Source: CAKZRD01 sp038886595 (GTDB taxonomy: Archaea; Nanobdellota; Nanobdellia; Pacearchaeales; GW2011-AR1). From it: a stretch of 13,195 nt of DNA. The stretch lies in contig JAWALV010000013.1 of the NCBI GenBank assembly GCA_038886595.1, forward strand, positions 1 to 13,195. The letters run 5' to 3'. The notes below the pieces were generated by a model. It saw only the letters and a program-made list of their open reading frames with translations. It was not told the DNA's origin and did not search any database. The position numbers and the translations under genes are program-made. Shown here piece by piece: positions 1-6,793 of the stretch (position 1 is its first letter; every line of letters begins with the position of its first letter).

Positions 1-21
1 AAAAAGGATTTATAAAGTCTT

Positions 22-3000
22 TTATTTTTTTATATGTTTAATTATTGCTGAACAACTTGAAGGCTCATTGAGTTTTTTATCCCTGCATTTTATATAAAAA
101 AAATCTGATTCTATTAAAGGAATTATATGTTTTTGTGAAAAATATTTTTTTTCCTTTGGGAGATTTTTACTACATTCTGAGCTTGAATTTGCGAAGACAA
201 AACATTCAGCATCTTCGTCTGTCTTTAAATTTATTTTTCCATCTTGGATGAATACTCTTTGTATATGGGGCGGGGTTGAATCAAAGAAAACAGTAAAATT
301 AAAAGTTTTTTCTTCAACATTTCTTGCTTCGTCTTCACATTTTACATCTATTGAGTAATTTCCTTGTGGAAGAGTTAAAACTTGGTTATGTACAGAATTA
401 TTTGTTTCGAAAAAAGATATAAATCTATCTGAAAAATCTTTTATTCTAAAAAAACAAAAAGAGTTCTGCAAACAACCAGATGTTCTAACTGACAAAGTAA
501 AATTATTTTCTTCTATAAAAGTTTTTTGGTTTAATAGATCAATATTAATTCCTTCTTTACATACATTTAAAATATACTCTTTACTTATTGAATTCTCTAT
601 TCTTTCTCCTTCTTCACTTTCTTCATTTAATAAATTGGGCTTGTCCTTACACCTAAAATAGAAATTATTTTTACCTTCTTTAAGATCGGTTAAACGAGAA
701 AAACAATACCAATAATTTAAAATAGGAGATTCGGAACAAGTCATATTATTAGGCATCTCATCAAAACCTTCTTTTCCAGTTATTACATCATAATCTTTTA
801 TAAATCTGCATTCTGCAGGTTCGTTTAAAGTAATAATGACATCTGTAAAATTAGAACCCCTCTTTAAGAAGCTATTGCTTGGCGGATCGAAAAAAAGAAT
901 CTCGGGTGGAGTTAAATCTGGTTCTTTTTTAACTTTTATTCTTACTACAAAAGGTGCTTCATTAACTTGTCCTGCAAAATTCATACATTTAATATAATAA
1001 TTATTTTCTTCTCCAGCTTTAATAGGGAGAGAAAAGAAAGAATTTTCTTTTAAAAAAGGGTTTAATTCTATTAAATGTTTTTTATAATCAAGTTTTCCTA
1101 AATTAAAGTCAATATCGTTTAATATTTCCACAGACATTTCTTCATATGATTTTTCTCTATCTATATCTATCTTACATCTAGCAGGTTTATCAGTTATTAT
1201 TCCGAAAGTTAGACTTTTCCAAGCAGCAACTTCTTCAGAATTTTTAGATGTTATTTTGAAACTTTGATCTTTTACTTCTGAATATTTATTTTCTTCAGAT
1301 AAAATCTCATACCAAGGAGATATTTTTGCTTGCCATATATCTTTTATTGAAGCACAATAACCTGGCTCTCCGAATTCTACCATATATCGACAATTACTTC
1401 CGATTGATCTGCAACGATATTCTGAACAAGGTCTAACATCGTTATTGCACAATTCGCAATCTCCTTTTTTTGGAGGCATCCAAGATTCGCAATTATATTG
1501 CATTACATAATACTCTTCTTCAATATATTCATCAAAAAAACCGACGAAAACAAGATAAGATATGGCAATTGCAAGAGCGATTGGAGCCATTACTGTACCA
1601 AAAGAAAGACCTGTAGCACCCGCACCCCAAAAAGTACCATAACCTACAAGAGAAAAAACTCCTGCCGAAAAAGTCCCTCCCGAAACCATTGAAGCAACTC
1701 CCACTCCTATAGTCAACCCAACTAAACCACCAACAGCCGCCATGAATTCTGTAAATTTAGCTTGCTTTCCAGGACTCCAATCTTTATCAACTAACATCCC
1801 ACCAATCATTCCTCCGAGAAAAGACCCTAAGAGAGTAAATGCAATAGTAATTCCAGCTGCTTTAAGATTTGTCATAATCTGAGAGGATTGAGTAGTTGCG
1901 GTTGCTCCACTTGTTGGCACTGCTGTTACTCCCAATTCTAGACTTGAAGAAGGAACAATATTATATGGAGATAGTTGAAGAGGTGGAGCAGTAATAGGGG
2001 GAAGAGATAGAGTACTTGTTGTTATAGTGACACTTGTAGCACCAGCTCCAGCCGCAGCTCCCTTTCCACTAGCCATTAAAGATAACAAACCAACTCCAGT
2101 TCCTAATATCATTCCAAAACCAGAACTAAACTGCGTCAAAAAGCCCTCTTCTGCTTGACTTTGAGAAGCTTGCCCTAGGAGTTTTCTTAAATCTAACGAG
2201 TTTGAAGAAATACTCCCAGTAAGAATTAGGTTATCAACATCTTCAGCAGTAAGAACATTTAAAGAGGAAGATTGCAGCGTGCTTAAATTAGTCAAGTTTG
2301 ATGTTTTTCTTATTATTGAAGTAATATAACTCTGAGGAATTTTATAAGCGGAAGCGTCAAAATTTTCCTTGATTTTTCCCCTTGAATCTACTTTAATTCT
2401 TTTAACAGAAAAACCAAAAGAATCTCTAATATTTCCCCCGAATACATTAGTTGAAATACCACATGTTCCAATTGAACGACATCTTTCATTCATTGCTATC
2501 ATTAAATTAGGTAAGTCGATAGTCTTTATAGATGAATGAACGCCGTTATAATTACACTCCCAATTTTTTTCATCGTCTTTCCATGGATCACAGCCTCCAA
2601 ATAAAGTACATTCTCTCCATTTTCTACTAACACAAACAAAATTAGCCAGACTACACAAATAGTTAGTCTCGATATTATTTCCGCCATAATTTTTAGATGA
2701 AACTTGTTGTCCTTTTTTTTCTGATTTGAAAATTATTTCGTTATTCCAAAATTGAAAACCAGGAGTAAAACGAGGGATGCACCATATAATTCTTTTATTT
2801 TCTCCTCTTCCAACTTCACCTGCCTGACCTCTCACCATTCCTTGTTCTTCATTTAACAGATTCTTATTAAAACCAGCAAAAAAAGAACCGTCGCTTCTTT
2901 TAAACTTCTCAGGAGAAAAAAAATCATCTATCATTATACATTGAGGATTTTCATCACATTTCATTTTCACCTCTTCATAAGAAGAAGCATCGTTAGCATA

Positions 3001-4134
3001 AATACAACTTCTCCAATCATTAACCAAACATTTCGCTTGAATAAATTTAGAAACTTCATCTTTATATTCTGCACAAATTTCTTGCATAAAATCAGCACAA
3101 CCTTCTATAGATATTTCTCCTTCAAAACATGAAGCTATAAAATGTCTTGAACCAACAGGATAAGGAACTTCTAAGGGATTAGTATCATAAACGCACCATT
3201 TTTCTCCGTGTTTTCTTTCTCCACAATTTAAATTTTTACAAAAATTTTCTCCATAAATAGGATTCCCTTCTTTTGTCTTTCCTTTAATATATTTAGAACA
3301 AACACTTCCTTTAAAATAATCGCAATTTCCACAAGATGAACTTGGATTAGAACAAGATTCTTCTTTTTTAATTGGTCTTTCCCAATAACTCTGATCTTCT
3401 GCTCTTGAAGCATCATAAATATTAGCAATATTTCCACAAGAATCAACAAAATAAACTTCATCCTTCCCATCCACGCAAGTTGTTTTTTTTGTTGGTTTAC
3501 AAATAGTGTTTAACTCTTTTGAAGTACATAAATAACCTGGCCTAAAATCTTTATTTTGACAGTTTTTTCTAGAAGTAAAAACACAAGTTTTTTCTCCAGA
3601 GAAATCTTTTGTTTGAGAAAGGCAAGCACCCATTTCTTCTTGATTGACATATTTTAAACAACTATCTGCTCTATTCACTTGAATAAACTTCTTTTCGAAA
3701 TTATATTTATTAGATATGAGGGTACACTCCCTAGAAGTTGTTAAGGAAACTTGGTTTCCTACAATACAACAACCAACCTGACATTGAGGAATGTTACAAC
3801 TAATAGAATCGCTCCATTCTCCTCCATTTTCTATACATTTTTCCTTCGGAGAATTGACTGCACAAGTGCCTGTAGAAGGAGAATAACAACAACCTAATTT
3901 ACACTCTTCCACATAAAAACAAGGAGAAGGAAAAAGAGAGCTCTTACAGATATCCCTATCTAAAAATTTAAGATCTTGACATATTGCTCCTTCTTTTGTT
4001 TCCTTGCAACAACCTTTAGGAATATCTAACTGCGCAGAAACTGTTTTTAGATTTGTCTTAGAAATTAAATAAGAAAAGCTAAGAATAGATAAAAGTAAAA
4101 TTATAATTTCAAATGAAGCTATTTTCTTTTTCAT
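22..4134 (-). CDS. Giant secreted cysteine-rich surface protein with hydrophobic core and four C-terminal Cys modules
   Basis: I do not recognise a named family. Residues 1-34 form a signal peptide (MKKK, a hydrophobic run, likely cut at SA|QLD), so the protein is exported. Residues about 40-570 are very rich in cysteine and include a GCC motif recurring every 40 residues (near 42, 82 and 122). Residues about 668-867 hold several glycine- and alanine-rich hydrophobic segments able to span a membrane, split by a Thr/Ser/Pro-rich stretch. Another cysteine cluster follows (882-927). The C-terminal 380 residues contain four modules, each with a Cys on one strand (PARC, PAEC, SFC, AEC) and an ending like YIKCxD; two are preceded by D-x-TPP-x-I linkers typical of Ig-like folds. 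The ATG at 4134 is preferred over an upstream TTG because it overlaps the preceding stop as ATGA, giving 1370 residues. A role as an envelope or surface structure is inference. Confidence 0.8.
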   Translation of the reverse strand: MKKKIASFEIIILLLSILSFSYLISKTNLKTVSAQLDIPKGCCKETKEGAICQDLKFLDRDICKSSLFPSPCFYVEECKLGCCYSPSTGTCAVNSPKEKCIENGGEWSDSISCNIPQCQVGCCIVGNQVSLTTSRECTLISNKYNFEKKFIQVNRADSCLKYVNQEEMGACLSQTKDFSGEKTCVFTSRKNCQNKDFRPGYLCTSKELNTICKPTKKTTCVDGKDEVYFVDSCGNIANIYDASRAEDQSYWERPIKKEESCSNPSSSCGNCDYFKGSVCSKYIKGKTKEGNPIYGENFCKNLNCGERKHGEKWCVYDTNPLEVPYPVGSRHFIASCFEGEISIEGCADFMQEICAEYKDEVSKFIQAKCLVNDWRSCIYANDASSYEEVKMKCDENPQCIMIDDFFSPEKFKRSDGSFFAGFNKNLLNEEQGMVRGQAGEVGRGENKRIIWCIPRFTPGFQFWNNEIIFKSEKKGQQVSSKNYGGNNIETNYLCSLANFVCVSRKWRECTLFGGCDPWKDDEKNWECNYNGVHSSIKTIDLPNLMIAMNERCRSIGTCGISTNVFGGNIRDSFGFSVKRIKVDSRGKIKENFDASAYKIPQSYITSIIRKTSNLTNLSTLQSSSLNVLTAEDVDNLILTGSISSNSLDLRKLLGQASQSQAEEGFLTQFSSGFGMILGTGVGLLSLMASGKGAAAGAGATSVTITTSTLSLPPITAPPLQLSPYNIVPSSSLELGVTAVPTSGATATTQSSQIMTNLKAAGITIAFTLLGSFLGGMIGGMLVDKDWSPGKQAKFTEFMAAVGGLVGLTIGVGVASMVSGGTFSAGVFSLVGYGTFWGAGATGLSFGTVMAPIALAIAISYLVFVGFFDEYIEEEYYVMQYNCESWMPPKKGDCELCNNDVRPCSEYRCRSIGSNCRYMVEFGEPGYCASIKDIWQAKISPWYEILSEENKYSEVKDQSFKITSKNSEEVAAWKSLTFGIITDKPARCKIDIDREKSYEEMSVEILNDIDFNLGKLDYKKHLIELNPFLKENSFFSLPIKAGEENNYYIKCMNFAGQVNEAPFVVRIKVKKEPDLTPPEILFFDPPSNSFLKRGSNFTDVIITLNEPAECRFIKDYDVITGKEGFDEMPNNMTCSESPILNYWYCFSRLTDLKEGKNNFYFRCKDKPNLLNEESEEGERIENSISKEYILNVCKEGINIDLLNQKTFIEENNFTLSVRTSGCLQNSFCFFRIKDFSDRFISFFETNNSVHNQVLTLPQGNYSIDVKCEDEARNVEEKTFNFTVFFDSTPPHIQRVFIQDGKINLKTDEDAECFVFANSSSECSKNLPKEKKYFSQKHIIPLIESDFFYIKCRDKKLNEPSSCSAIIKHIKK

Positions 4135-4895
4135 ATTCCAGCGGGTAAAACGCAAGTGCGAATAGCAAATTTAATTTCTTTTTGTGGATATTCTTTAGAC
4201 TTTAAAACATAAACTTTTGTTCCATCTCCAGCTCTAAACTTATCTATTTTTATATCTCTATAAATAAACTGCCATGCTAAATGATCGAAATCACAAAGAG
4301 TACTTTCATAATCATTTATTCTTTCGACAGTTCTTAAAATAATAGGTAAGGGGGAGTTTACTTGACCTTCTATTGAAGAAACAAAAAATGAAGTATCTTG
4401 TCTAAAAACTTTTATATTGGAATTAAAAGAAAAAGAGATGGTTTTTTCTTCAAAAGAAAGATTTAAAACATAAGAGGAAAAATCAAAAGAATAACCTCTA
4501 GCTTCGTAATCTTCTTTTAATTTTAACAAAAACCTAGATAGATCTCTTGCTATTCTATTCTCCATTTTTCTTCTAATAGATTCTATAAATAAAGGAGATT
4601 GCTTAATACAAGGAAAATAAAACTCTTCGTTATAGCAGGTATAAGAAATATTTTCTTTGCTATATAAATAGAAAATTTTAAATTCTTGTAAAAATTGCTT
4701 TTCTTTAAAAAATTTCTCCTCGTTTTCTTTTATGGATTTTTCTATGAAATTCTTAATTTCCAAAGAAGGTTCCTTTTTATCTCTTATAAAAAAATCTAAT
4801 CTCGTACTTTTAGAAAAAATAAAAAAAATAAGTAAAACAAAAATAATTAGGCCAATAATTATAAAAATAGTAACTTGGGACCTCTTTTTTATCAT
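4131..4895 (-). CDS. Membrane-anchored protein with pilin-like N-terminus, first gene of the surface operon
   Basis: The 254-residue protein starts with a short basic stretch (MIKKRS), then QVTIFIIIG and a hydrophobic helix to about residue 28, followed by a soluble domain. The basic-S-Q-hydrophobic layout resembles archaeal class III (prepilin-type) signal peptides, where cleavage falls just before the Gln; the usual Glu at +5 is Phe here, so processing is uncertain. The rest is an outside domain with charged helices (about 45-80 and 103-132) and beta-rich segments, with few cysteines (near 87, 96, 201 and 248). No catalytic motif is visible. It is immediately followed, with a 4-base ATGA overlap, by the giant cysteine-rich protein, so the two are probably translated together and may act in the same surface structure. 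In my knowledge, proteins starting with VTIFIIIG are frequent in Woesearchaeota/Pacearchaeota genomes; their function is not established. Confidence 0.82.
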   Translation of the reverse strand: MIKKRSQVTIFIIIGLIIFVLLIFFIFSKSTRLDFFIRDKKEPSLEIKNFIEKSIKENEEKFFKEKQFLQEFKIFYLYSKENISYTCYNEEFYFPCIKQSPLFIESIRRKMENRIARDLSRFLLKLKEDYEARGYSFDFSSYVLNLSFEEKTISFSFNSNIKVFRQDTSFFVSSIEGQVNSPLPIILRTVERINDYESTLCDFDHLAWQFIYRDIKIDKFRAGDGTKVYVLKSKEYPQKEIKFAIRTCVLPAGI

Positions 4896-4917
4896 TAAAT
4901 ATTAGATATTTTAAGCT

Positions 4918-4925
4918 ATTTAAAT
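4918..4925 (-). promoter_or_regulatory. TATA box for the surface-protein operon
   Basis: ATTTAAAT is centred about 26 bases upstream of the ATG at 4895, the spacing expected if transcription starts at or next to the start codon. No Shine-Dalgarno sequence lies between box and ATG, which supports a leaderless mRNA. Confidence 0.5.
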
Positions 4926-4957
4926 TTATTTAGATAAAAAAATTCGCATAAAAAAGA

Positions 4958-4977
4958 TTTATAAAAATGTTTATAAA
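4958..4977 (+). promoter_or_regulatory. Tandem TATA boxes upstream of pcna
   Basis: Two identical TTTATAAA octamers lie 12 bases apart (4958-4965 and 4970-4977). The second is centred about 25 bases before the pcna ATG and would give a leaderless transcript. The first would start roughly 10 bases earlier. A purine-rich run (AAAAAG) precedes the first box and could serve as a BRE. Which box is used cannot be read from sequence. Confidence 0.6.
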
Positions 4978-4998
4978 TAGGTCTTACATTTTTTATTT

Positions 4999-5718
4999 AT
5001 GAAAGTCAGACTAAAAGACCCAAAAAAGTTTATTGATGCTATAAATATAATTTCAGAACTAGTAGTTGAAGTAAAAATAAAGTTTTCAGAAGAAGGTATA
5101 TCTATAGATGCAGTAGACCCAGCAAACGTTGCGATGATTATCTTTAAAGTTCCAAAAGAAAGTTTTTCTTTATATGAAACAGAAAATGAAGAAATTTCGA
5201 TAAATCTTGAAGACCTGAAAAGAATTTTAAAAAGAGCTTATAATTCAAATTTTATAGAATTTGAACAAGAAGATAATAGTTTAAAAATTTATTTTGAAGA
5301 TTCTTCTAAAAGAATTTTTAATTTGTCTTTAATAGATAATGAAATAGAGCAAAAAAAAGAACCTGTTTTAGATTTTTCTTCTGAGGGAGAAATTTCTACA
5401 CAAGACTTTTCTCAAACAATAGAAGATTGTTATATCGTAGCCGACTCTTGCGCTTTTATTTCGAGAGAAAGTTTTTTTAGAATAGAAGCCAAAGGAAGTT
5501 TAAGCTCTGTAAAAGTTGATTTCTCTAAGAATTATAAATTTACAGGAGAAGCAAAAGCAAAATATTCTTTAGAATATCTAATGAAATTTATAAAAGCAGG
5601 AAAAATAGCTGAAAAAGTTAAAATAATGTTCTCTAATAATTATCCTTTGAAGTTAATTTTCGCTGGAGAGAATCTGGGAATTTCTTTTATTTTAGCACCT
5701 AGAGTCGATAATGACTAA
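4999..5718 (+). CDS. pcn: DNA polymerase sliding clamp PCNA
   Basis: Proliferating cell nuclear antigen homologue, a ring-forming processivity factor that tethers DNA polymerase, FEN1, ligase and other replication and repair proteins to DNA. At 239 residues it is slightly shorter than the usual 245-250 of archaeal PCNAs. Visible signatures are the N-terminal strand with FIDAINIISEL, the conserved DPANVAMI segment near residue 40, the acidic inter-domain connector region around 115-130, and the C-terminal LAPRV motif just before the end. It is the only PCNA in the window; whether the ring is homotrimeric depends on other copies elsewhere. It is a single-gene unit transcribed from the tandem TATA region. 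Its stop lies only 8 bases from the 3' end of the convergent tRNA-Arg gene. The start is well supported by the TATA spacing and the absence of an upstream ATG in frame. Confidence 0.97.
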   Translation: MKVRLKDPKKFIDAINIISELVVEVKIKFSEEGISIDAVDPANVAMIIFKVPKESFSLYETENEEISINLEDLKRILKRAYNSNFIEFEQEDNSLKIYFEDSSKRIFNLSLIDNEIEQKKEPVLDFSSEGEISTQDFSQTIEDCYIVADSCAFISRESFFRIEAKGSLSSVKVDFSKNYKFTGEAKAKYSLEYLMKFIKAGKIAEKVKIMFSNNYPLKLIFAGENLGISFILAPRVDND

Positions 5719-5726
5719 TACTTAAA

Positions 5727-5868
5727 CGCTCGAGGGAGGATTTGAACCCCCGACCCCCGCATATCTCCATTAATAAAGATAATTTCTCCAAACTTGAAAT
5801 GAGATGAACCTTTCTTTTAAGAAAGGTATTTAGGAGTGCGGTGCTCTATCCAACTGAGCTACTCGAGC
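5727..5868 (-). tRNA. tRNA-Arg(CCT) with a 68-base bulge-helix-bulge intron
   Basis: Read on the minus strand, acceptor GCTCGAG pairs perfectly with CTCGAGC, the D-stem GCTC pairs with GAGC, the anticodon stem CCGCA pairs with TGCGG, and the T-arm is GGGGG-TTCAAAT-CCTCC. The discriminator is G and no CCA is encoded. The anticodon loop after splicing is CTCCTAA, giving anticodon CCT (Arg, codon AGG). The loop is interrupted after A37. Loop bases CTCC pair with GGAG near the intron end, leaving 3-base bulges TA|A and AT|A, exactly the substrate of the archaeal splicing endonuclease. Exons are 5831-5868 and 5727-5762. It lies 40 bases downstream of the SDR-like gene on the same strand and converges with pcna. 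Confidence 0.93.
5763..5830 (-). other. tRNA-Arg intron (position 37/38)
   Basis: 68 bases, removed by the tRNA splicing endonuclease at the bulge-helix-bulge junction described for the host tRNA. It carries an internal hairpin with 9-base-pair arms ACCTTTCTT/AAGAAAGGT separated by two bases (5808-5827). It has no open frame, so it does not encode a homing endonuclease. Confidence 0.88.
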
Positions 5869-5908
5869 TCTAAATTAATAAATAAAAGGTTTTTTAAGAA
5901 TATTCTTT

Positions 5909-6793
5909 TTAAGCCCCTAGATGAGGATATTGTCCATAAGGCATAAAAGTTATTTCTCTTATATGGCCAATAAAATCTAAGGCAAATAAAACTGCTTCGG
6001 CAACTCTTTTAGGGTTTAATAAAGGAAAGTTTTCTTTTGTGTATTTATAGCCAAATTCTTCTCCAGCTAAAAACATGGCCTCTAAAGTTTCCTCGTTGTC
6101 ATAAAAACCAGTATCAGTTATACCAGGCATTATTTCTGTTACATATATATTTTCTTTAGTTAAATCCAAAGCAAAACTCCTAGCCATAGAATGAACTGCC
6201 GCTTTTTGGATAGCATCTAAAGTATGAAGTCTTTTTGTTCTAATAGAACTTACAGCAGAAATTATTATTAATTTAGTTAGTTTTTGTTCTTTGATCAAAG
6301 GTCTTATCTCTTGAATTAAATTTATTAGTGAAGAACAATTAGATTCAACATAAGGGCCAATGGCTTCTGAAGGAATTTCCCATGGAGATAAAGCAACTGT
6401 TTCTTTAGGTAAATGAATCCCAGATTGTTTTCCTGACATTCCACCATAGTGAACTATATGAATTGGTAATTTAGTTTTTTCTTTTAACTCTTTTAACTCT
6501 TTAACAAAATCTTTAAATTCTTCTTTTTTTAAAAGATTAAACTTTCTATAATAATTTTCTCCTTTTAAGAATTTATTTGATAGGTGCCTTAAACAATTTT
6601 CGCAATCTCCCAACATAAAAGGAATATAACCTTTTTCACTTAATAAAATTGAAGTAGCGGCGGGGGAATTAATCTTTGCTTTTTTTCCTTGAGTATGACC
6701 CCCTACTATTTCTGCGCTATCAAAATATTTAAATTTAAATTTAGCTTCGTTCATTCCTACACCAGTTATAATCACTATTCCTTTTTTATTCAT
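5909..6793 (-). CDS. Degenerate short-chain dehydrogenase/reductase (SDR)-like protein, catalytic Tyr absent
   Basis: A 294-residue Rossmann-fold protein. The first strand GIVIITG (5-11) is followed by VGMNEAKF rather than the TGxxxGxG cofactor loop. About 30 residues are inserted before the first helix, which begins near SPAATSILL (43-51). GDCENC (62-67) holds a CxxC. In place of the family NAG motif there is HYGGMSG (115-121). Strand LIIISAVSS (175-183) matches the catalytic Ser region, but the YxxxK pair reads DAIQK (193-197): the lysine is kept and the tyrosine is Asp. The C-terminal part is normal, with MPGITDTG (222-229) like the family PG motif. It therefore looks like an SDR relative that may bind a ligand but not perform standard hydride-transfer chemistry. 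The start overlaps the GTPase stop by 8 bases, with GGGAG about 10 bases ahead, so the two genes are co-translated. Confidence 0.75.
   Translation of the reverse strand: MNKKGIVIITGVGMNEAKFKFKYFDSAEIVGGHTQGKKAKINSPAATSILLSEKGYIPFMLGDCENCLRHLSNKFLKGENYYRKFNLLKKEEFKDFVKELKELKEKTKLPIHIVHYGGMSGKQSGIHLPKETVALSPWEIPSEAIGPYVESNCSSLINLIQEIRPLIKEQKLTKLIIISAVSSIRTKRLHTLDAIQKAAVHSMARSFALDLTKENIYVTEIMPGITDTGFYDNEETLEAMFLAGEEFGYKYTKENFPLLNPKRVAEAVLFALDFIGHIREITFMPYGQYPHLGA

Noticed and set aside
9..16. TTTATAAA at the left edge as a promoter.
   Set aside because: It could serve a gene beyond the window on the minus strand, but no start codon is visible to support it.
1498..3470. Short open frames in other frames within the giant surface protein gene.
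   Set aside because: The long frame has a signal peptide and consistent motifs throughout; the short ones have no start signal or family match.
4135..4155. A TTG start seven codons upstream for the giant protein.
   Set aside because: The ATG at 4134 forms an ATGA overlap with the upstream stop and begins a normal signal peptide with MKKK.
5729..5867. CTCGAG repeated at both ends of the tRNA-Arg, looking like flanking repeats of an inserted element.
   Set aside because: They are the two acceptor-stem strands; the core is self-complementary, so both strands read the same.
5896..5907. A perfect 12-base palindrome AAGAATATTCTT just after the SDR-like gene.
   Set aside because: It could be a weak terminator or chance in AT-rich DNA; its RNA hairpin would have too small a loop to be convincing.
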